Positions 10,170-21,408 are shown, counted from the first letter of the stretch. The stretch: DNA of 64,000 bases from Gambelia wislizenii (GCA_030847615.1 JAUMIR010000001.1:378430687-378494686); one strand, 5' to 3'. The notes: generated from the letters alone by a model not told the origin. Made by a program: numbers and translations.

Positions 10170-10690
10170 TGGTTTAAATTAAATGGAGGCCAAGCAGCTT
10201 TAAACTCTAACAAACGTTTATTGAAAAATATAAAACAAATAAACTGTAGTTGAGTATTAAAGTTGTTAATCTTCTAAAGACTTAGCTACTTCAGATTCCT
10301 TTTAAAATAGTAACATCAATCTAGACATACCAGCACTACTAACTCAGGTACAAAGTCCTAAATCCCCTTTATATATTTGACTTGTTCTGAGCCTCTCCCT
10401 ATTAGGTTCTCCAAGTCTATTCAGTCCCTCTCTGGACCCTTAAGACCCTTCTGTGGTCATCAGACTGAAAAGTTCCCTCAGGAACTCTAAGAGCACACCC
10501 TCCCTTCGGTGTAACTCTTTCTTTCCAGTCAAACCTCAAAACAACTAACCCCCCTCTCAGTCTCTGCCAGGCCTCTTTTATAGCCATGCCCAGCTGCCTT
10601 CCTATTGGCTGGGCACCTGCTGCTCTGAGATTGGCTAAAAGAGCGGCCTTTTCATCACACTGGGAATCCTCCAGAACCATTTTTTTAATA
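10170..10690 (-). promoter_or_regulatory. Solo-LTR-like or promoter-like block
   Basis: On the minus strand there is a CCAAT-like element (GCCCAGCCAATAGG, near 10600), a TATA box (GGCTATAAAAGAGG, near 10575), then about 360 bases and an AATAAA (near 10210). This is the order of U3-R-U5 in a retroviral or Gypsy LTR. No second copy and no TG/CA borders were established, so it could be a solo LTR or an unrelated promoter remnant. Confidence 0.35.
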
Positions 10691-10989
10691 TAACGCAGAT
10701 AGCAAGAAAAGGAGGGAAAGAAAATTTTATCACACTAACCAGGTGTATAGTACCACAATATTGGAAGTAAGGCAATGGACAAATTATGATAAATAACAAT
10801 GTTTTGTCATACATCATTTAAGAACGCATCACAACAAATTATTATTCCATGTTTTCAAGCTCCTCATATGGCTATGCATAAGATTAGGACAAATCAGGCT
10901 GTAATTCTGTCTAATTTACCGGCAAGCCCCATTGCATTTAAGTGGGACTTGGTGCTGAGTAAACATGAATTCCTAACAGATGGTATACT

Positions 10990-11636
10990 GCTTTGTTGCT
11001 GTTAACTGGCATCAAGTTGACTTAGACTTATGGTGACCCCATGAATGAGTGACCTCCAAGTTACCCTATCATCAAAAGCCCTGCTCAGGTCTTGAAGACT
11101 CAGGGCTGTGGCTTCCTTGATCAAGTCTGTCCATCTGGAATGTGGTCTTTCTCTTTTCCTACTGCCTTTCAACTTACCAAGCATTATTGTCTTTTCTAAT
11201 GAGTCATGACTTCTCATGATATTGCCAAAAGATGACAGCCCCAGTTTAATCATCCTAGCTTCCAGGGAAAGTTCACACTTGATTTGATCTAGGACCCATT
11301 TATTTGTCTTTTGAGCAGGTAATGGTAACTGTAAAACTGTTGTCCAACACCACATTTCAAAGGAATTGATTCCTTCCACCTATCAGCTTTCTTCACTGTC
11401 ATGTTTTCACAACCATACACAGAAATGGGAAATATGATGGCATGGATCATCCTAAGTTGAGTATTCTATGATATATCTTTACACATCAGGATCTTGTTTA
11501 GTTCCTTCATAGCTGCCCTTCCAAGACTTAGTCTTCTGATTTCTTGACTGTAGTCTCCACTTTGATTAATGACTGATCCAAGATATGGAAAATCTTGAAC
11601 TATTTCAAAGTCTTCATCTTTCTTTCAGAGGTGAAA
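10990..11636 (-). mobile_element. BovB/RTE LINE, 3' part
   Basis: The 3' end at about 10990 (gttaactggcatcaagttgacttagacttatggtgacc) is the BovB tail. Reading leftwards on the minus strand, the frame 11002-11379 contains FEMWCWTTVLQ, KTNKWVLDQIKCELSLEARM, LGLSSFGNIMRSHDSLEKTIMLGK and RSLIHGVTISLSQLD, all conserved BovB C-terminal blocks. Upstream, YLGSVINQSGDYSQEIRR can be read with breaks. At 11637 it meets the 5' part of a BovB in the opposite direction. Confidence 0.88.
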
Positions 11637-12414
11637 GGCAAGTCCAAAGCTGTACAACACACATTGTAAGAACATTGAAGGTGAGAAGCATAAATCAGGG
11701 GAAGCTAGATATTGCAAAACAAGAAACGGACTGTATGAACATTATAATACTTGGGGTGGCTGTGCTAAAGTGGACAGTAATGGGGCATTTTGAGTCAGAT
11801 CATTACAGTGTTTTACTCAGGAAATAAAAATCTAAGAAGAAATGGGGTGGCATTAATAGTGCAATCAAATTATATAGGTAATGCAAAGTCTGACTTTAGG
11901 GGAAACCCATCAGTGTAACCATAATCCAAGTTTATGTGCCACCTCTAGAGGCAGAAGATCAAGAAACTGAAAGATTCTATGCTGCAGTGCAGGAGGAAAT
12001 TGATCACACAACAAAACCAGACATGTTACTAAACAAAGGTGATTGGAATGCAAAAACAGGAAACAGAGCAGAACCCAAAAGTTTAGGAAAATTTGGCCTA
12101 GGATCAATAAATCAAGCAGGAGAGCAATAGTTTGAATTTTATGAAGCCAGCAGTTTGTTCATCACAAACATATTCTTCCGGAAACCAAAGAGGCAACTGT
12201 ATACATGGAATCACCTGATGTCCAATATAGAAATTAAATAGCCTATAGGAAGCAATAGATGAGAAGCTCCATTCTCTGTGCAAAAATAAGACCAGGAACA
12301 GATTGTGGCACAGACCATGAACTACTGATATAAAAAATTAAGGTAAAACTAAAGATGAATACAAAATCAAACATATTCCCAAAATGCAACTTGAAGACTA
12401 TCCCCATAGAAGTT
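11637..12414 (+). pseudogene. BovB AP-type endonuclease, decayed
   Basis: This is the nicking domain of a target-primed LINE. The recognisable order is VRSINQGKLD, then LGVAVLKWTVMGHFESDHY, a second strand block with QVYVPPLEAEDQE, the catalytic GDWNAKTG (normally GDWNAKVG) near residue 130, KFGLGSINQAGEQ, and the C-terminal D-H pair in CGTDHELL. Several stops interrupt it, for example after AGEQ at about 12128. In the family the domain cuts target DNA to prime reverse transcription. It cannot be functional here. Confidence 0.8.
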
Positions 12415-12723
12415 GGAGATTATCAGATGCAGCTAAAACTGCATCAGAAGATCACAAGGAGAACAGGAACAGGCAAGATTATCAGGTGATGTTGTCCTTC
12501 AGCATCCCAGGGATGTAGCACAGTTGTAAGTAAGGTGTTCCTTTTTATTGGCAGCTTGTCCCCATCAATAAAAAGTGGAGCCCTTGTCCACAGCAGCACT
12601 ACACCCCAGGAACAGCTGAGGATACAGTGTCTGATAATGTCGCCCTTCCTGTTCTCCTCCCATTCTTCTGGTGGGGTTTGAGACATGGTTTTTTGCCACA
12701 TTCCACCACATCTGATAATCTCC
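12415..12723. mobile_element. Fold-back DNA element inside BovB, 309 bp
   Basis: Inverted ends GGAGATTATCAGATG (12415) and CATCTGATAATCTCC (to 12723) are exact over 15 bases. The interior folds on itself: aaggagaacagga near 12455 pairs with tcctgttctcctcc near 12648, and the ctttttattgg/ccaatca..aaaaag centre lies near 12540-12575. BovB coding sequence lies on both sides. Flanking triplets are GTT and TAT, so no target duplication survives. Confidence 0.68.
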
Positions 12724-12912
12724 TATAAAGACTATGTGAAGTCTTTGCACCATTCAATTTGCACTATTCAACCTGATTGACTGAGAGCCAGAAGAATTCT
12801 GCTGTAAGCCAGTGACTTTCTCGGAGAAATGCAAAAAGACACTATCAGCAGCCAAAAAGAAAGGCAGCAAGCAGTTAAGGACAGATGAGAAGCAAAACTA
12901 AAAGGTGACAGA

Positions 12913-13498
12913 GGACTTTATCAGATGAGGAAAAAAGGGCACCAAAATACATGATAATGACATTACGAGTCGTCATTATTAGATGATATCATTCTTTTCC
13001 TGTGGCCAGTCTGTCAATTACCCGGTAATAGGTCGCCACTTTTAATTGCTGCCTTAAGCCATCAATAGATCAGCAGTGCCAGCTTCTTGCCGGCATTGCC
13101 AGTGTGTGAAACCTCCGGCCCTTTAAATCTCGTTGCTGCAGAGTAAATGGCTGGATGGGGCACAACGCTTCTGGGTGAAATCACAACATCCAGGTAAATG
13201 ACGAACTTCCACTGACCCTCCCAGGGTTACTTGGAAGTGTTTAGGTGCTTAGTGTAACTTAAAATGTTTAATTTTTTGTTTTATTTTTGAATTTCCTATG
13301 TGATGAACTCTCACGAGAATCCAAGAGATTTCAGAAGAGGAACTGAGCAGAGCTCTGTTCACTTCCTTCTCATTGCCGGGAAAGCCATTGACAGGGAGAG
13401 AAGTTAAGTGCAGTGGGGAACGTTCTTCTGCTGGCATAGAAGTGGGTTTTTCTATGCTGGCAAAAGAACATTTGAAAGGGCTTGTCTGACAAAGTCCA
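12913..13498. mobile_element. Non-autonomous DNA element, 0.6 kb, 3-bp target duplication AGA
   Basis: The left end is GGACTTTATCAGATGAGG and the right end GTCTGACAAAGTCC. Flanks are AGA (12910-12912) and AGA (13499-13501). Removing the element rejoins BovB coding sequence (..KGDR and ..RRDKESS), which confirms the borders. The interior carries a gcatagaa...ttctatgctggc hairpin near the right end, shared with the 895-1300 copy. No transposase is present. Confidence 0.78.
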
Positions 13499-13562
13499 GA
13501 AAAAGGGTAGGAAACCTATGCGCAGGGACAAAGAGAGCTCCTATAATAATCAATGCATAGAA

Positions 13563-13878
13563 ATCTCTGGCTTTTCTTCACAAACGAAGATTCAGGAAGG
13601 ACTCATCCCATGCTTTCTGCAAGCGCGCTGCACTGATGACTAAAAAGGCCAATCTGAGATGAAAAAGTCCGGTTGCAGAAAGCACAGTGGAAGGTCTCCT
13701 TGGGTGATGTTTCCGGGTTGTGATTCTTTCTGCGTTGTCGTTTCTCTTCAAGACTTGTTCGGTGTGAGTTCTCAAATAAGGCTCAGCATTGTGGATAGTG
13801 CGTCTCCATGCCTCCTGATGTGAGGCCAGGGTGGACCATTGTTGATGATCAATTTGGCTGAGCCTGAGATTTTGTTTC
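13563..13878 (-). mobile_element. LINE-V 3' fragment (copy C)
   Basis: This is a 5'-truncated 3' end (about 316 bp), flanked by an imperfect repeat of about 18 bp at 13545-13562 and 13879-13896 (aataatcaatgcatagaa versus taataactaagcatagaa). That fits a LINE target duplication. It lies immediately beside copy D, in the same orientation and at nearly the same target. It encodes only the C-terminal tail. Confidence 0.85.
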
Positions 13879-13929
13879 TAATAACTAAGCATAGAACTCT
13901 CTCTCTCTCTCTGGCTTTTCTTTACAAAC

Positions 13930-14829
13930 GAAGATTCAGGAAGGACTCATCCCGCGCTTTCTGCAAGCGCGCTGATGACTAAAAAGGCCTATCCGAGATA
14001 AAAAGTCCAGTTTCAAAAAGCACAGCAGAAGGTCTCCTTGGGTGATGTTTTTGGGTTGTGATTCTTTCTGCATTGTCGTTTCTCTTCAAGACTTGTTTGG
14101 CGTGAGTTCTCAAATAAGGCTGCAGCATTGTGGATAGTGCGTCTCCATGCCTCCCGATGTGAGGTCAGGGCGGACCACTGTTGGTGATCAATTTGGCCAA
14201 GCCTGAGATGTTGTTTCAGGGAGTCTTTGTATCGCTTTTTTGGAGTGCCCCTCTTACGCTGACCCGTGGCGAGTTCACCGTAGAGTAGTATTTTTGGGAG
14301 GTGATGGTCCTCCATCCTAGAAACGTGCCCTGCCCAGCCCAGCTGTGTTCTCAATATCATGGCCTCAGTGCTGGTGATCCCTGCTTGCTCAAGGACAGCA
14401 ACATTCGTCACATAGTCAGTCCAGTGTATATTTAGGATTGTGCATAGACAGCGCTGATGAAAGCGCTCGAGGAGTCGTAGGTGGTGGCGATAGGTGACCC
14501 ATGTTTCAGATCCATAAAGGAGGATAGACAGTACGATGGCTCTATACACACCAATTTTTGTGCTTTGCCTCAGGTGTTTATTGCCCCAGACTCTTTTGTG
14601 AAGTCTTCCAAATGCAATATATGCCTTTGCTAATCTGTGATCGATCTCTTTGTCAATCTTGGCATCTGAGGAGATGATGCTTCCCAGGTAGGTGAACTGC
14701 TGAACGGACTTGAGCACAGATTTGCCAACAGCAATGTGGGGATGGTGGTGTTCGTCCTGTGGTGCAGGCCGGTAAAGAACTTCTGTTTTCTTCAGGTTGA
14801 CTTCTAGCCCAAACAGTTCTGCAGCTGTT
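13930..14829 (-). pseudogene. LINE-V RT thumb and C-terminal finger region
   Basis: The frame 14013-14918 is open for 301 residues. It contains LFGLEVNLKKTEVLYRPAP, FTYLGSIISSDAKIDKEIDH, LLYGSETWVTYRHHLRLLER, QRCLCTILNIHWTDYVTN, LGWAGHVSRMEDHHLPK and KRGTPKKRYKDSLK. It stops at ETFCCAF, inside the Cys finger that remains open in copy B. The region after RT binds nucleic acid in related LINEs; its exact role is inferred. Confidence 0.85.
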
Positions 14830-15934
14830 TCAAAGCAGGACGTCAGGTGCTGCAGAGCTGCTTCTGTGTGGGCAACAAGGGCAGATGATGGCAGCATCAC
14901 CGGCGAAGAGCAGCTCACAGACTAGATAGTTTACAGTCCTAGTGTGAGCCCTCAGACGGCTTAAGTTAAACAAGCTACCATCAGTACGGTAACGTATATA
15001 GATGCCATCGTCTTCTTCAAGCTCTGCCATACCCCTCTGGAGCATCGTGCTAAAGAAGATTGTAAATAAAGTTGGTGCAAGAACACAACCTGGCTTCACT
15101 CCATTAGTTATTAGAAAGGGCTCTGAAAGAGCATCGCCATATCTGACTTGACCACGCTGCCCTCGTGTAGCAAGATAATCATTTTAAGGAATTTGGGGGG
15201 ACATCCCAGTCTTTCCAGGATCTGCCACAGACCTTTTCTACTCACAGTGTTGAAGGCTTTGGTGAGGTTGACAAATGTTACATAGAGATCCTTGTTCTGC
15301 TCCCTACATTTTTCTTGCAGTTGTCTAAGGGCAAATACCATGTCTGTAGTACTCCTATTGGCTCTGAAGCCACATTGGCTTTCAGGAAGAAGTTCTTCGG
15401 CAATGGCAGGAACTAATCTGTTCAGGAGTATCCTTGCAAGGATTTTTCCAGCAATAGAGAGCAGTGTTATGCCTCGATAGTTTGAGCAGTCGGATTTTGC
15501 TCCTTTTTTCTTGTTCAGGAGTTCGTGGAATTTTCGTGGAGTGCATGACCTCCGTGTTTCCAAACTTCAGGTGGGATTCAATCAATCCCAGTGGCCTTGC
15601 CATTTTTCATCTGCTGTATGGCCTTAAGGGTCTCTTCCAAAGTGGGAGCTATGTCCAATTCATTTTTCATTGGTTTTTGTATCATATGTTGGATAGCTGA
15701 GCCTTGGACTACTCGGTTGGCACTAAAGAAACTTTGAAAAAGTTCAGCCCAACGATTCAGGATGGAGGTTTTATCAGTAATTAATGTTTGACCATCTGTA
15801 CTGTATAAGGAACTTTGGACCTGATAAGTAGGTCCAAACACTGCTTTAAGAGCTTCATAAAATCCTCTATGATCACCCAGATCTGCACAGCATTGTGTCT
15901 TTTCTGCTATATTGATCCACCACTTGTTCTGCAT
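14830..15934 (-). pseudogene. LINE-V reverse transcriptase, palm and fingers
   Basis: Motifs in order: a linker with TDKTSILNRWAELFQSFF, then KKGAKSDCSNYRGITLLS, then SQCGFRANRSTTDMVF, then motif A as YVTFVNLTKAFNTVS, then GVKQGCVLAPTLF (motif B), then the motif C region CELLFAGDAAIICP. In the better copies motif A reads FVDLTKAFD and motif C F(A/T)DDA. Here the catalytic Asp of motif A is Asn and the first Asp of motif C is Gly, so the enzyme is dead even apart from the frameshifts near 15162 and 14891. Confidence 0.87.
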
Positions 15935-16259
15935 GTCTCAGAGTTTTTGTTGTAGTTTACTACATGTGAGGTGGAAAGCTGCTTTTCTTACATGGCAGGT
16001 TGGCTGGGCGAGGTATGCCTGGTGAGCAGCTCTCTTCTTTGCCAACAGCTCCTGGATCTCTTGGTTGTTTTCATCAAACCAGTCTTGATTTTTCTTGTGG
16101 GAGAACCCGAGGGATTCTTCTGCAGACTGGAGGATACTGTTTTTGATACGTTGCCAAAGCACTGTAGGAGAAGGATCTGTAGGATGGTCTTCAAGTTTCG
16201 TTTGTAGATTTGCCTGGAATTTGTCTCTCATGGTAGCTTGTTGAAGATTGTTGACTTGG

Positions 16260-17085
16260 AGTCTCTACTTTAAGATGCCACCCCGCTTAGGTTTGAACTT
16301 AAGATGAAGATTTAGTTTACATCTTACGAGGTGATGATCTGTTTGGCATTCTGCACTGGGCATCACTCGGGTATGACGGACATCATGAATGTCTCTGACA
16401 GACTAGAACATAGTCAATGAGGTGCCAATGTTTGGATCGGGGATGCATCCAGGTTGTCTTCAAGCTATCTTTCTGCTGAAAGATTGTGTTTGTAATAGTC
16501 AGCTGTTGTTCTGCACAAAACTCTAGCAGGAGGCGTCCGTTATCATTGCAATTTCCAACACCATGCTTGCCTAAGACACCTTTCCAGGCTTCGGAGTTCT
16601 TTCCTACTCTGGCATTGAAGTCACCAAGAATAATAATTTTATCTTCTACAGGGACTTTTTGTATGAGTTGGCGTAGGTCTGTGTAGAATTTTTCTTTCTA
16701 TACGGGGTCGGCTTGAATAATTGGGGCATATATACTAAAGAGAACAACATGTGGGAGGCGTAAGGAAATAATGCGATCAGAGTGTCCTGTTGGCAAGGTT
16801 TGGAGTTTGGAGGCAATGGAGTTTTTAATCATAAAGCCTCCTCCTGAAAGATGTTTTTCGGTTTTGGGTTTGCCAGACCAGTAAAGTGTGTAGCTGGCGC
16901 CATGTTCTTTAAGGCTGCCTTCCTCATGGAAGCGAACTTCACTAAGAGCAGCGATGTCAATATTAAGCTGTGATAGTTCATGGGCTATTAGGGCAGAACG
17001 ACGCTCAGGCCGTCCACTATCTGCAGAGTCTTGCATGGTTCTGATGTTCCAGCATGCAAGTGTCAGTTTATTTACACCTTTGGAG
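16260..17085 (-). pseudogene. LINE-V AP-type endonuclease
   Basis: The domain starts with LACWNIRTMQDSADSG (near 17075), followed by IDIAALSEVRFHEEG, where the Glu is the metal-binding position. GGFMIKNSIASKLQTLPTGH and LFSIYAPIIQADP come next. A stop replaces the next residue at about 16696. Beyond it, in shifting frames, lie the catalytic GDFNARVG (near 16620) and the C-terminal TDHHLVRC with the D-H pair (near 16335). This layout matches LINE endonucleases that nick the target for primed reverse transcription. Length is close to the usual 230-250 residues. Confidence 0.85.
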
Positions 17086-17832
17086 GCCGGTGTGTGCCTT
17101 TGTTTCTTTGCCTTGGTTTGAACACATCAGAAGATTACCGTTGGCCGTGGCTAGCCAACCAGGTAGTTGGGGATGAGTTTTCGTTAGGCCACCTTTTCTA
17201 GGCCCCTCTCCATATGGAGCAAGCAGTGCTCTCCTTAAAAAAGGCTGCTTGGTCATTTAGGATGCTGCCGAACAAGACTCTCATCTCCCAGGTCAGCCTC
17301 GAGCGACCAATGTCCTGAACCGCCTGCATGCAGGGTTGGGGCTGCGGCTTCCAGTGCATCTTTACACCTGCCGTTTCATCCCTTGCCTGTCGCTACAGGG
17401 CTTTTTTGGAACTGGATTTGTCCTTCAAGCCTGTGCAATGGATTTTTCTTGTGGAGCGCAGCATGCACAGAACTGGCCTCACCCTTTAAACCAGAGATTC
17501 ATCTGCCGTGGCCTTGCAAGCATGGACGTGGCAGCAAGGTCCTCGGGTCGTAGGTTTGATTAGAGTTTCCTTCTCTTAGATGGTTACCTTACAGGGTTGG
17601 ATGAGCACCATCTGCCCGGGTTTGGGATTAGAGTTTTCTTTCTCCTAGGACGGTTGCCACAAGGCTAGAGAGCCCATCCTGCCCTTTGACGCTCTTTGTC
17701 AGACCCTTCGGTTTTGACCTGTCTGGCATGGGAGACCCTACCAGTGGCTATTATGCCACCGCCAGCATAGCTCAAAACATCATTAGGGTACGTAAGCCTC
17801 TCTCCTACAACAAGGGGGCGTCAATGGAGAGG
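17086..17832 (-). other. LINE-V 5' leader
   Basis: This GC-richer leader runs up to the target duplication. A short frame (17068-17256) leads into the endonuclease. The block around 17560-17660 shows a partial internal duplication (two copies of ttagagtttt/cctt..ctc followed by ggttgcca-like text). It may hold an internal promoter, as in other LINEs, but no specific element is recognised. Confidence 0.5.
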
Positions 17833-18015
17833 AAGCATAGAAATAGAAGATGACAAAAAAGAGAAAGAAAAAGAGACTTCTTCCATAAAACCTGAAAAAT
17901 CAAAGGGACATTTAAAACAAAAGTGGAGATGCTATACGACCAGCAGGGAACATATTACATGACCAAGTAGGAATAAAAATACAATGGAAGCAATACACTG
18001 AAGAACTATATATAA

Positions 18016-19526
18016 GAGGTGGTATGCAGCTAGTAATGCTTTCTTATGTACATTAAGACAGTGACATTTTATTTATACAGATAATTTATTCCATTAGCTT
18101 CAGATTGTCAGAAGGCTTTCTGTAAGTCTACATGGTTAATTTATTTTGAAAGAAATCAGAAGATTTTTCAAACTTGAATTCCATTTTTACTTAGTTGTAC
18201 ATAAAAACATTTCCTAGACCATCACACCAACATGATTTTAGTCTGAGCAAAATATTAGCAAAGTGTTACATTGGACAAGGAGAGGGTCCAATTTAATTTC
18301 ATATTTAATAAATTAGGTTTCATATTGCACCTGCATCATGAGGAGGGGAGAATAAAAGATCTTTGCTAGAAAGAGCCCTTGCCCCCAGCAACATTAGTTC
18401 ACACCTGTTTATCAGGATTTTCAATAAGGAGAACTATGATAAAGAATGATGCATGTAGACTTTGCTAAAGAGTTGATCCTTAAACCATCAATTTATTAAA
18501 AAAATAATAACGGAGGGTCTCTTTCCAAAGCTCTCTGAACTTAGCTACAGTTCCACCTGTTCAGGTCCAGTGGATTGAATTCTGCATTCCCAGACTTTAT
18601 TTTTGGATTCCCCCCCCTGGTTTTAGTACTTTCTGTCCCTATGCTTTCTCACAATATAGTTCTGGCAGCAAGCAATAAGTGTTCATTTCCTCATGTTTCC
18701 TCATTGCATTAGATTTCAAACTTCACACCATGTTTTGAAATAATACTGATTGTAGAGCAGTTGGTGTATTGCTGTCACAACCAATTGTTCTGACAGCAAT
18801 CCATAGAGCTTATGGCAAAAGCTAGTACTATCATGGATCATTTTGGGGGAAAAAAATCAAAATTCAAATAATATTAAGGCCATACACTTCCCTGTCCTCT
18901 ACTCTGTATCTTTAGCAGCTGTTACTTTAATGTAATTTATCCTTCTTGATGAAAGATGTGCACAGGAGCAGCTGCTGAACTATAGTGGAAATTAAACCAT
19001 CAACATTAACACTAGGTGATTTGTTGTAGTAATAGGAATAAATTATTCAGTTCAATTGCTTTTTGCTATTGCTATGCTCCATGATCACATGTATTTTTAT
19101 GCATCAGCTTTACATGATCTATTAGGACATTTGAATGCTGTTGGCTATTTTGTTCTGGGGGGGGAAATGTGAAAAGACCAGGAAAAAAATGTCAAAAGAA
19201 CCTCCAAAGAATCCCTTTTGCCAGAAAATTTATTTTAAGTTCCAATTCAAGTGGGCTGGTGACATATAATATTTAGCTATGCTGTTGAATTTATCACTGA
19301 ATTTGTTTCTTTCAGTATTTTATGGAGACCTATAATAATTGCTACATTTCCCACTTTAAAACATTGCTTGAGATGCTGTCATACATCATGTTTTAATGGC
19401 TTTCCAGCATTGTACAAAATATTGTTAGGACTGAAGCATTGAATTATACATTTGAAAAGTGTGTGTGTGTTTAGCAAGCCATAAGATCAAATTAAAGAAG
19501 GCATCCTTGTTTAACCAGAACAACAC
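18016..19526. other. AT-rich stretch, nothing assigned
   Basis: No gene, long repeat or inverted repeat is seen. A short (TG)n run lies near 19462. Confidence 0.45.
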
Positions 19527-19757
19527 AATCATAGAATCACAGAGTTGGAAGAGACCACAAGGAAAAGACCACAAGACCAACCCCCTGCCCTGCACAGTCA
19601 AAGCATTCTTGACAGATGGCCATCCAGCCTCTGTTTAAAAACCTCCAAAGAAGGAGATTCCTGCACAGTCTGAGGAAGCGCATGCCACTGCCAAACAGCT
19701 CTTACTGTCAGGTAGTTTTTCCTAATGTTTTGGTGAAATCTCTTTTCCTAACAGAGT
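19527..19757 (-). mobile_element. CR1 LINE 3' fragment
   Basis: It begins atcatagaatcacagagttgg, the inverted CR1 tail. Text then complements the CR1 3' region (gacagatggccatccagcctctg, ccaaacagctcttactgtca). Confidence 0.88.
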
Positions 19758-21408
19758 TGTCAGTAAGTCCATAACTATACATTTTTATTTTACAAAATAA
19801 ATCCCATGGGGATTCTCTTAGCCCTCTCCCATGCTTCCACTTTGATTATGGATGAGGTTAGAAACAATGGCAGGAATCCTATTGGACAGTTACAAATGTG
19901 TCACTACTGTAGTTATGAAGCTATGCAGTGAATTCCAGTCCAGACAACCCCAATCCCCACTTATCAGAAAGCAACTATTCCAATCAATGAGAGTCTGTTT
20001 CCCTATCACTTGGAGAGCAGCTAACTGACACCCCCCCCCATGAGCAATCTCAACTGCAATAAGCTGATGCACAATCTTGCCACAATTCTCCCTTGCCCCA
20101 GAGATTGTTTGTATGAAGGGGAGTGGGAACATCAGACATCTGCTTTCCAAGTGACAGGGGAACAGGCTCCCACTGATTGCAGTGGCTGCTTCCTAGCAAG
20201 CAGGGATTGTGGTACTTTTATGGTCCCTATGTGTCACCTATGTAGGGACCATGAATGCCACACAGTTACAAATACGTAGCTCTAGGTTATGCATTCATAA
20301 CTCCCCAACAAGATTCTGGCTGAAATGATCCCTGCCCCAATGATAATTGTTTTCAGAACTTGTTTTGCAGTCAGAGTTTTTGTTACATTTTGATGATGTC
20401 ACCAGAAGTTTAAGGTAGTCTGGTGTCTATCCTGCTAGAATGTGCACTGAATAAAAAAAGTCAGTTTCATTGGGAGTGGATCATTTCTAGCAGTCCCATT
20501 TATTTCATTCAACATTTATTATTGCCTGGTGTTTGCTACTGTTTAGCTTTTGTTTGTTCTTATTTCTTTCTATATTGATTAGAATGGTGGTGGAGCCAAA
20601 TGTCTGACTACTACAACTTTGGAGTTTCCCAAATAAAGGGCATGGATTTTTTAAAAAGGTTTTTGTACTACTTTCCTAATGCATCAGACCTGCCAAATTA
20701 CAAATGGATTGGACAAAGGGCCTGTCTTTTATAAGAAATATTTAAAAGGGATGCCGTTCTCTAAGCTTGCCATTGCTGGATTATCAATGGTGAAATTGGA
20801 GCAAATGCTCTAGGGCACTTAGTGCTTAGGGGCCACACACACACTTACCTTTAGGACTATGATGAGATAAATGCTCCTGAGCAGAGTGGGGCTGTAGATC
20901 TCTCTCCCTCTTTCTAGCACTGTTAATGTTTATTGTCCTCTCCAACCCCATGTTTCAGCTGTAGAGCAAGTTAAGATGCCTGTGGTGAATGGGTGTTGCT
21001 GCCTTCATGATCCAATCCTGTTCTTCCCAGGGGAGATGCCTAGAGTTGCTCCTCCTTTGGGTCTATAAGGGCAACTTGCATATGTACAATGGGGGGTTCT
21101 GATTGAGAAACTGATCCAGGACCCCAGCCATGAAGCCTTGATTTCATAATTCTGATTTGATAGTTTCTGCTTTGTGAATGGTAAAGGCACCCACTAAAGA
21201 AGTGTGCAAGGGGCTACAAATTGTCACACAGGTGCAGGAACAGGGCTCAATATAAATCCAGCCCTGCTATCCCTCTGTTTTTCCTTCATTCCAGTTTGAA
21301 GGTTAGAGCCTTGTCACTTACGGAGAGAACAACCCTTTCCCTGAAGAATGTTGCCTGGGTGTATACAATTTGCTAAGCGAATCACAGGAGGGGCTACAAA
21401 CAAACAGG
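19758..21408. other. No gene recognised
   Basis: Several short frames occur without recognisable domains. A short direct similarity exists between blocks near 19915-20160 and 20110-20220 (gggga...ggctgcttcctagcaagcagg), too weak to classify. Confidence 0.4.

Larger units (their letters stand above)
13897..17832 (-). mobile_element. LINE-V near full-length copy (D), 3.9 kb
   Basis: This is the longest copy in the window. It has a (CT)n tail at 13897, a coding region with AP endonuclease, RT, C-terminal domain and finger, and a GC-richer 5' leader reaching 17832. It is flanked by a perfect 10-bp target duplication AAGCATAGAA (13887-13896 and 17833-17842). The body has stops, a 1-base deletion near 15162, and an extra 10 bases near 14891 within the palm region. 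The clade is uncertain: the EN+RT layout, absence of RNase H and the terminal Cys/His finger fit an I-group (Vingi-like) or RTE-related vertebrate LINE. Seven more copies lie in this window. Confidence 0.9.
11637..18015 (+). mobile_element. BovB/RTE LINE 5' part (endonuclease to linker), inverted and multiply interrupted
   Basis: Plus-strand endonuclease text runs from VRSINQGKLDIAKQETD (near 11688) through IIQVYVPPLEAEDQETERFY, NKGDWNAKTGNRAE and CGTDHELL (near 12310). The copy is interrupted by a DNA element (12415-12723). It resumes with NLID.EPEEF at about 12770, is interrupted again at 12913-13498, and resumes with RRDKESSYNNQCIE up to 13562. LINE-V copies C and D come next. It resumes at 17833 with GTFKTKVEMLYDQQG and WKQYTEELYIRG (about 17900-18015). 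Stops and shifts are many, so this is dead sequence. Confidence 0.82.
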
